This document shows positions 1 to 5,005 of a stretch of 10,197 nucleotides of DNA, piece after piece. A program made the position numbers and the translations under genes. The notes under the pieces were generated by a model that was not told where the DNA came from, did not search any database, and saw only the letters and a list, made by a program, of their open reading frames with translations. Numbering within the stretch: position 1 is the stretch's first letter; each line of letters starts with the position of its first letter. The DNA lies in assembly GCA_021413535.1 (NCBI GenBank), contig JAIOQF010000320.1:1-10197 (forward strand), written 5' to 3'. This stretch comes from Verrucomicrobiota bacterium (GTDB lineage: Bacteria > Verrucomicrobiota > Verrucomicrobiia > Verrucomicrobiales > Verrucomicrobiaceae).

Positions 1-370
1 TTAGATTGAGACTGGCATTGATGTAGAAGTGATCCTCGTGACTCTTATAGAGGGCGGTCCCGACGGTGACGCCCGCATAAAAATCCTGACTGAACTGCCA
101 TTGCCTTGAGAAATCGGGGTAGCCGTCCAATTCCAAGCTGATCCATGATTTTTCGCCCCGCCATTCGACGTCAAAACCCACATGCAGAGGTGCAGTGCGG
201 AAGCGGCTCCCATCATAATCGATCGACAGATCGGCGCTGAAGCCGTCGATTTCAGGATGTCGTGGTGACTGAGCGGAGCACAAGCCGCAAGTCAGTGACA
301 CGACGGCCATCGCGACCCTTGCGCAAGATCGAATCCTGGGTGCTGGATGAATGCGAAAGCCCCAGCACAT
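1..370 (-). CDS. Exported protein of unknown function, 5'-part only (runs off left edge)
   Basis: This reading frame is open from an ATG at 368-370 to the window edge, giving 123 residues with no stop. The C-terminus lies outside the window. An in-frame TAA at 383-385 bounds it upstream. The ATG is preceded by GGTGACGA, a plausible ribosome binding site, and begins 16 bp after the stop of the DUF4266 gene, so it is probably the last visible gene of the same operon. A second in-frame ATG lies at 308-310. The N-terminus has several Arg residues, then a hydrophobic stretch (AMAVVSLTCGLCSA, residues 20-33) and a likely signal peptidase site near CSA/QS. The mature part alternates hydrophobic and polar residues and is rich in aromatic residues (for example WISLELDGY and FYINASLNL), which suggests beta strands and possibly a small outer-membrane barrel. 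I do not recognise the family. A different frame (1-216) also ends in a stop at 1-3, but its product does not look like a real protein. Confidence 0.6.
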   Translation of the reverse strand, partial: MCWGFRIHPAPRIRSCARVAMAVVSLTCGLCSAQSPRHPEIDGFSADLSIDYDGSRFRTAPLHVGFDVEWRGEKSWISLELDGYPDFSRQWQFSQDFYAGVTVGTALYKSHEDHFYINASLNL

Positions 371-386
371 ATTCGTCACCAGTTAA

Positions 387-599
387 TTAGTTGCAGCCAC
401 AACCGCCCCCGCCGACACCGCGGCCACCGGCGAACGCTTCACGGGTGAACCAGACGTGTTCGGAGATCGAACCCGTAAGCGGATCCCGGTCTCCCCTCAT
501 GAGATAGCTGGCGAGGTGACCACGCTCCCATGGTTTCACGTTCGCACAGGAGCACAGGCAGAGACCTGCAAGGCAGAGGAGGAGTTTGAGTAGGTTCAT
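387..599 (-). CDS. DUF4266 domain-containing lipoprotein
   Basis: A 70-residue lipoprotein of unknown function. Residues 1-17 are a short hydrophobic signal sequence. The lipobox is Leu15-Cys16-Ser17-Cys18, which would leave lipidated Cys18 and a mature peptide of 53 residues. No Asp follows the Cys, so outer-membrane sorting is likely. The mature part has the features I associate with DUF4266: CANVKPWERG right after the lipobox, a DPL segment (residues 39-41), an HVW/F-T-R-E-A segment, and a terminal Gly-rich tail (residues 58-70) ending GGGGCGCN with Cys67 and Cys69. The length is normal for the family. It lies 29 bp after the thioredoxin-like gene, without a clear SD, and 16 bp before the next gene. 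Its proximity to a thioredoxin suggests, as inference only, that the tail cysteines are a redox partner or a metal or cofactor site. Confidence 0.85.
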   Translation of the reverse strand: MNLLKLLLCLAGLCLCSCANVKPWERGHLASYLMRGDRDPLTGSISEHVWFTREAFAGGRGVGGGGCGCN

Positions 600-628
600 C
601 GTATGACGGGTTGGGGCATTGCCATGAA

Positions 629-1138
629 TCAGGATTCTGCGAGCAGGCTTTCGATCTTTGCGCTGAGAGCGGCCTCGTCCTTCGGGTGAAAGCCGTTATG
701 CACCGCGCGGATAACTCCTTTGCGGTCGATGAGGAACGATGTTGGCATCGTCTTCACGTCGGCAGCGGCGACAAGCTTGTGCTGTGCGTCGCGGACCGAG
801 GGAAAGCCAGGATTGTTCTTTTTCAGGAACGCCTGCATGGCCGCCGCATCATCATCCACATTCACGCCAAGGACCATGAAGCCTTTTGATGAATACTTGT
901 TGTGCCAGGTGGAGAGAACCGGAAAGGAGGCCTTGCATGGTGCACACCATGAGGCCAAGAAATCGAGATAGACTACTTTCCCGTTCGTCTTAGGAATCAC
1001 TCCCTCGAGACCGAAGCCTGAAAGAGCAGGCATCATGGCATTTTCCTTCCATGCGGCGAACAGGCTCGGCGAGATGCCGACGGCGATGGCACTGATGGTA
1101 GCAGCGATGCTGCGTTGAATGAAGGGGCGTCGTTTCAT
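629..1138 (-). CDS. TlpA-like thioredoxin-fold disulfide reductase, exported
   Basis: A 169-residue protein of the TlpA/ResA/CcmG-like group. These proteins act outside the cytoplasmic membrane and reduce disulfides in specific partners. The active site is Trp64-Cys65-Ala66-Pro67-Cys68 within VVYLDFLASWCAPCK. The cis-proline segment is TMPTSFLID (Pro132), and a GVNVDDD segment (91-97) follows the second strand, as usual in the fold. The N-terminus MKRRPFIQ contains an RRxFI twin-arginine-like motif, followed by a hydrophobic region (residues 10-27) and a likely cleavage near LFAAW. It may therefore use Tat rather than Sec export. The ATG overlaps the ApbE stop as ATGA (1135-1138), so translation is probably coupled. 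Likely partners are the other exported proteins of the operon, above all the Cys-tailed DUF4266 lipoprotein. Confidence 0.9.
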   Translation of the reverse strand: MKRRPFIQRSIAATISAIAVGISPSLFAAWKENAMMPALSGFGLEGVIPKTNGKVVYLDFLASWCAPCKASFPVLSTWHNKYSSKGFMVLGVNVDDDAAAMQAFLKKNNPGFPSVRDAQHKLVAAADVKTMPTSFLIDRKGVIRAVHNGFHPKDEAALSAKIESLLAES

Positions 1139-2193
1139 GTTAGGGCGGGGGTATGGGTTGGTGAAATTGTTGAATCGTCATCCCAGCCGTCAGGGAGAAC
1201 TGTGCGGCGGAAACCACGTGTCTCGAGCAGGTGTCCCCTGCTCCAGAGGCAGCCCTCCACGCCTGGAGTCAGTTGCCACGCGCGAATGGCCTCCATGCCG
1301 CCTACGACCATGGCCGAGGTGGAAAGGAGTCCGGCGAGCACGCAAGATGGCGCGATGACGCTCGCAGCGCGTGTTCCATTGGCCACGGGCCGGCCGGTGC
1401 GGCAGTCAAGGATATGCCCATAGGTGAGACCATCGTGATTGAAGCAACGCCGGTAGTCGCCGGAAGTGGCCACTGCGCCGCCGCTTCGCAAACGAATGCC
1501 GCAGTAGCAGTTTTCATCGGGTGCGGCAGGATCTTCCAGGCCGACATACCACCCGCCACCTTCCGGCGGTTCGCCCAACACGGCGATATCCCCACCGAGA
1601 TCAACCATGATGTGTTTGATGTCGTGGAAATCCGCCAGATGGATGAGGCAATCCACGGCAAACTCTTTCCCCACGCCGCCAAAGTCCAGCATCATGCCTT
1701 TATCACGAAGCATGATGCGTCCCGGTTCGCGCTTTACCCGGGACCAGCCAACCAGATGCTTTGCAGCTGCGATCTCAGCTTCGGTTGGCAAGGCATCGTG
1801 CTTGCGCTTCCAGTCCCAGAGGAGGCTGAGCGGGAGCGATGTGGCATCGAAGGCACCACGGGTGGTGACATGACAGTCATCACAGATATCGAGCATCAGT
1901 TCACCCTGCTGGTCAATCTCCGTCCAGCGGACGCCGGCATTGGCGTTGATCTGCGACACCACACTGTCGGGCAGAAACCTGGAGAAGCGGGTCTCAAATC
2001 CTGCCAGCCAATCAAGGGCGGAAACACAAAACGCCTCCGCCGTATTCCGATCCGGGGCCGCATAGAATAACTCGCATTCTGAACCCAGTGCACGGAATCC
2101 CACCTCCCAGTAGCCGTCACCCACATCCAGCAGCGCGGCTCCTTCAAGCCGCTTCCGGATTGGCGGTTCATTGGTTGCAAGGCGTGCACTCAT
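1135..2193 (-). CDS. apbE: ApbE-family FAD:protein FMN transferase, no signal peptide
   Basis: A 352-residue ApbE-like protein. Characterised members split FAD with Mg2+ and attach FMN to Thr or Ser of an acceptor protein. Family motifs are present in order: FRALGSECELF (33-43), GAFDATSLPLSLLWDW (113-128), LDFGGVGKEFAVD (169-181), VDLGGDI (197-203), ATSGDYRR (242-249) and HILDCRTGRPV (260-270). The last motif, normally A-D-x-L-(S/A)-T-A, reads AGLLSTS, so Gly288 (codon 1330-1332) replaces the Asp known to bind metal. The N-terminus is hydrophilic. The DUF3570 stop (2200-2202) lies in the same frame two codons before the ATG, so no upstream start could add a signal peptide. The enzyme should therefore be cytoplasmic, unlike most bacterial ApbE lipoproteins. 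Only 6 bp separate it from the DUF3570 gene, and there is no SD, which suggests coupled translation. Catalytic competence is uncertain because of Gly288. Confidence 0.9.
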   Translation of the reverse strand: MSARLATNEPPIRKRLEGAALLDVGDGYWEVGFRALGSECELFYAAPDRNTAEAFCVSALDWLAGFETRFSRFLPDSVVSQINANAGVRWTEIDQQGELMLDICDDCHVTTRGAFDATSLPLSLLWDWKRKHDALPTEAEIAAAKHLVGWSRVKREPGRIMLRDKGMMLDFGGVGKEFAVDCLIHLADFHDIKHIMVDLGGDIAVLGEPPEGGGWYVGLEDPAAPDENCYCGIRLRSGGAVATSGDYRRCFNHDGLTYGHILDCRTGRPVANGTRAASVIAPSCVLAGLLSTSAMVVGGMEAIRAWQLTPGVEGCLWSRGHLLETRGFRRTVLPDGWDDDSTISPTHTPALT

Positions 2194-2199
2194 AAACGA

Positions 2200-3312
2200 T
2201 CAGAAGGAAGCATGAACACCGATGGTAACTGAGTTGGCATCGGGATAGGCGGACTGCGAAGTTCTGCCGTCAAGGCCACGGCTGATGAAGCGTTCATAAC
2301 CGAGGTCAACGGCAAATTTGTCGCGGACGATCCACCAGCGAAGTTGCAAGCCCAAGTTGAACGTCTCCTCAGCAGAGACGCGGTAATCCGCAGAATAATA
2401 CTGCGGGTTTCCGTAGAACTCGATGTTGTAATAGTCAGCCGCCGTCTGCCGGTAATACCGGAAGCTGGGGCTTACGATCAGGCGCTTGTCGAATAATGGC
2501 TTGTAAAACGCAATCATTCCCATGTTCGAATGACTGCCATGATCGTTGTTACCAAAGCGATAAGATAGCTCCATGCTGGTGTCGATGCCCTCAAAGTAAT
2601 GCGTGAGTTGTAAATAAATAAGTTCCTCAAGTTTTCGGCCTGGCCGATTGTCATAGTAGACGTCGCCATTGAGCAGAACCCGCTTATAAGGATCGCTCAA
2701 GTAACCTTGCTTCATTCCGACACCAAAGTTCGCATTCAGCGTGGTATTTGGACCCAGCACCTGATTGAGGCCGACCATAAAGTCGTAGCTGCGTTTCTTG
2801 GCTCTGAAATTGGTTCCATTCGCACCGACCGTGTCATTGGTGTAAGCGAAGCCGAGAACAAGGTCGGTGTTTTTTTGATTCAGCGAAATTGAATCCGTGA
2901 TCGAGCCGCCCACCGAGGTGTAGTCCGATTCATAACTATACGAAAAACCGGCTTTCAGGGTGTGATTGCTTATCGGAGCCGTGATATTCAAGGTCCCGGC
3001 ATAGCGTGTATCGGTGAGCTTGACGACCGGCACCGGGCCACCGGGGTAGTTGGGCGGCAACCCGGTGGGTGAAGCTCCGGAAATCGAACTGTAAAGCAGT
3101 GTGCCATCCAATTGGACGGTGTCGGACAGGTCAACGCGGAAGAGGGAATAATCCGAGTTCACACGGATTCGTCCGTCGCCCTCCTGGTAGTATTGATAGC
3201 GGGTTTCCACAACTGTCTCAGACAGCGCCACCGAGCAAAGGTAGACGTGAATGATGGCGATAATGGCAAGCTGACGCCAGCTTTTCGGTAGAAGGTTAGT
3301 ATAAGGAAACAT
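2200..3312 (-). CDS. DUF3570 domain-containing outer-membrane beta-barrel protein
   Basis: A protein of 370 residues from the ATG at 3310-3312. An in-frame TTG at 3325-3327 would add five residues, but the ATG fits the signal peptide better. Neither start has a clear SD. The signal peptide spans about residues 1-32, with hydrophobic core QLAIIAIIHVYLCSVALS. The mature protein is a run of amphipathic aromatic-rich strands, and it ends in Phe (SVTIGVHASF), a typical beta-barrel assembly signal. Segments I associate with DUF3570 include ETRYQYYQEGDGRIRV, SGASPTGLPP, GYLSDPYKRVLL, SFRYYRQTAADYY and YSADYRVSAEETF. Residues 75-81 (SSISGAS) resemble the ApbE flavinylation motif D-x-x-(S/T)-G-A-(T/S), with Ser81 as the possible acceptor and Ser75 in place of the usual Asp. 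This is the first gene of the minus-strand operon. Its molecular function is not known to me. An outer-membrane channel or a flavin-carrying barrel are both possible. Confidence 0.9.
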   Translation of the reverse strand: MFPYTNLLPKSWRQLAIIAIIHVYLCSVALSETVVETRYQYYQEGDGRIRVNSDYSLFRVDLSDTVQLDGTLLYSSISGASPTGLPPNYPGGPVPVVKLTDTRYAGTLNITAPISNHTLKAGFSYSYESDYTSVGGSITDSISLNQKNTDLVLGFAYTNDTVGANGTNFRAKKRSYDFMVGLNQVLGPNTTLNANFGVGMKQGYLSDPYKRVLLNGDVYYDNRPGRKLEELIYLQLTHYFEGIDTSMELSYRFGNNDHGSHSNMGMIAFYKPLFDKRLIVSPSFRYYRQTAADYYNIEFYGNPQYYSADYRVSAEETFNLGLQLRWWIVRDKFAVDLGYERFISRGLDGRTSQSAYPDANSVTIGVHASF

Positions 3313-3629
3313 GGCTAAGGCTATCAATCGTTATAAATAAATTCTGTCTCGGTCACCTTTGCGAAATTGGAGGCATAATTTGTTCCATGCTCGAATCCAT
3401 ACATAAGGCGCTTTGGTGTTGTTCAATTCGCATTCCAAGGTAACGGTTATAGTTCCAATGAGTTCGTATAAGCCGATCATCTCATCAAAACCCAGGAGGC
3501 GTCACGTGATCATTCGGTAATCTAAATCGTCCTGAGCTTGCCCTTCAATAACCCTATGGCAGAAGTGCTGTGCTAGTGTGTTGCCCACGAACCTTCATTT
3601 GAAATAGACCCCCACCCCTTCGTGCGATT
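3313..3629. promoter_or_regulatory. Divergent intergenic region between the redox operon and the efflux genes
   Basis: About 317 bp, more AT-rich than the flanking genes, which must hold promoters for both divergent transcription units. No good sigma-70 promoter stands out. For the minus strand, TATAAC (complement of 3330-3335) is a -10-like element without a properly spaced -35. For the plus strand, TTGCCC (3581-3586) and ATAGAC (3604-3609) are 17 bp apart, but the -10 is poor. Short elements are a palindrome TCACGTGA (3502-3509), TTCCAA twice (3433-3438 and 3453-3458, offset 20 bp), and GATCAT twice (3475-3480 and 3508-3513, offset 33 bp). All are short enough to be chance. No convincing gene is seen. 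Confidence 0.4.
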
Positions 3630-4889
3630 ATGATATTCCCCCCTCTTCGTGTTGCCGCCACGGCACTTTTTTGCATCGTTTGTTCCGGCGCGAGTTCCAA
3701 AGAAGCCTCCAAGATGTCAGCGTCTGATCTTGTGTCCCAGGCCTTGGAGACAAACACCGAGCTGCGCTTTTATGAGGCGGAAATCACGGCCGCCAAAGCG
3801 GGTCGTTACACCGCTTCTCAACTCGCCAATCCAGAACTCTCGGTGGAGATCGGCCGGAAGCGCATCAACCAATTGGACGGCACACCAGAAGGCGACGGCG
3901 TGGTTTACAGAGCGCAGATTTTGCAGACATTCGATTTTCCATCACGCATCGCCTTGCGCAAGGCCATCGCGGAACGCGACATCGCCCTGGCAGAGTTGGG
4001 GCTCGCCCAATATCGGGCACAATTGGCAAATGAAGTCCGGGCGCGTGCCGGTGACGTGATTCTTATGAAGCGCAAGGAGGCCGCGGCAACGTCGGTGAGG
4101 AAGCGCTTTGAAGAGCTGGTTGCCGTCCTGGTGCAACGGGATACGGGTTCCATCAGCGCCAAGCTGGAGCGCCGCATTCTCGAGGCGAGTCTGCTGACGA
4201 GCGACCGGGCTGTCACTGATGCTTCGGTGGCTGTCGCCGAAAGTGTCGCATCACTCAACGCGCTCTGCGGACGGGCGCCGGACAGTCCGATGGAATTGAC
4301 CGGGGCTGCGGCAGCCTTGCCCAGCACTCCGACGCTTGAGACACTCAAGCAGGACGCAGCGCGATCGAACTTTGAGCTGCAGCAGAAGCGACTGCAACTC
4401 GCGCGGCAGGGACTGAAGATTGATCTCACAAAATCGGAACGCTGGGGCAAGATCACCTTCGGACCTTACATCGGTGGTGAGAAAAACTACGAGAAGCAAA
4501 TCGAGGGCGGACTCGACCTGGGCATCCCGCTGCCTCTGTGGAACAAGAATAAAGGTAATATCGCCGCTGAGAATGCGAGGCAATCCCAGGCGGAGGCGTC
4601 ATTGGCTGCCACATTGCGCGACATTGAACGCGATCTCGTAACACATCGCACTGCGTATCAGGCAGAGATGGATGCCTTGGCTCGATGGAAACCCGAGACC
4701 GAGAAGGAGTTTCAAACGGCGGCAGAAGAAGCCGATCAGCATTATCGCCTGGGGGCGGTGCCAGTCTCCACTTATGTCGAAATGCAGCGCCAATATCTGG
4801 AGGCGATGAGCGCGCTCATCGAGACACGCCGGAATGCCATGAAGCACCGGATGGAGCTCGAGCGACTGACGGGTGCGGTCTTGAAATAG
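3630..4889 (+). CDS. czcC: CzcC-like TolC-family outer-membrane efflux protein
   Basis: A 419-residue outer membrane factor for heavy-metal efflux. TolC-family trimers form the outer-membrane and periplasmic tunnel of tripartite RND pumps. Residues 1-22 form a signal peptide (hydrophobic core VAATALFCIVCSGA); no good lipobox is present. Two OEP repeats follow, beginning about residue 30 (ASDLVSQALETNTEL) and about residue 240 (DAARSNFELQQKRLQLA), with long helical coiled-coil stretches. The segment GGLDLGIPLPLWNKNKGNI (293-311) is characteristic of CzcC-type proteins, as is NPELSVEIG near residue 67. The length is normal. The ATG has no clear SD. It is followed after 112 bp by czcA in the same direction. 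The adaptor gene czcB expected between them is absent. Confidence 0.9.
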   Translation: MIFPPLRVAATALFCIVCSGASSKEASKMSASDLVSQALETNTELRFYEAEITAAKAGRYTASQLANPELSVEIGRKRINQLDGTPEGDGVVYRAQILQTFDFPSRIALRKAIAERDIALAELGLAQYRAQLANEVRARAGDVILMKRKEAAATSVRKRFEELVAVLVQRDTGSISAKLERRILEASLLTSDRAVTDASVAVAESVASLNALCGRAPDSPMELTGAAAALPSTPTLETLKQDAARSNFELQQKRLQLARQGLKIDLTKSERWGKITFGPYIGGEKNYEKQIEGGLDLGIPLPLWNKNKGNIAAENARQSQAEASLAATLRDIERDLVTHRTAYQAEMDALARWKPETEKEFQTAAEEADQHYRLGAVPVSTYVEMQRQYLEAMSALIETRRNAMKHRMELERLTGAVLK

Positions 4890-4927
4890 CAGCTTAAAAC
4901 GAAGTGCCACATGATTTTCATAGGTTG

Positions 4928-5005
4928 ATGGATATTTCCGGTCATTACCATCACCGGAGCTATCGCATCAGGATCTGGCGCCCGTTCATCCTCGCGACCG
5001 TATGA
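4928..5005 (+). CDS. Possible 25-codon leader ORF or czcB remnant overlapping czcA start
   Basis: This small ORF starts at ATG 4928-4930 and ends at TGA 5003-5005, which overlaps the czcA ATG as ATGA (5002-5005). It begins MDISGHYHHRS and ends RIWRPFILATV. A weak AGGT lies just upstream. The czcA start has no SD of its own, so reinitiation from this ORF could drive czcA translation. It sits exactly where czcB would normally be, and its ending resembles the beginning of a membrane segment. It could be the stump of a deleted adaptor gene, a regulatory leader peptide with a His cluster, or chance. Nothing here proves it is translated. Confidence 0.3.
   Translation: MDISGHYHHRSYRIRIWRPFILATV
4937..4958 (+). 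repeat. Inverted repeat (TCCGGT / ACCGGA, 10-nt loop) upstream of czcA
   Basis: A perfect 6-bp inverted repeat: TCCGGT at 4937-4942 and ACCGGA at 4953-4958, separated by 10 bases. It lies inside the small ORF between czcC and czcA. It could form a modest RNA hairpin that affects czcA expression. No U-tract follows, so it does not look like an intrinsic terminator. Confidence 0.35.

Noticed and set aside
1..216. Minus-strand 71-aa ORF ending in a stop at 1-3
   Set aside because: It is in a different frame from the longer open frame that has a signal peptide, an SD and operon spacing, and its composition is not protein-like.
1231..2070. Plus-strand 279-aa ORF
   Set aside because: It is fully antisense to the apbE gene, whose motifs are clear.
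3325..3327. TTG as start of the DUF3570 gene
   Set aside because: The ATG at 3310-3312 gives a better signal peptide, and the TTG has no SD.
3387..3443. 18-codon ORF in the divergent region, with GGAGG at 3369-3373
   Set aside because: The SD-to-ATG spacing is 13 nt, which is long, and the peptide has no recognisable features; probably chance.
3905..4456. Minus-strand 183-aa ORF
   Set aside because: It is antisense to czcC, with Ser/Arg-rich composition typical of a shadow frame.
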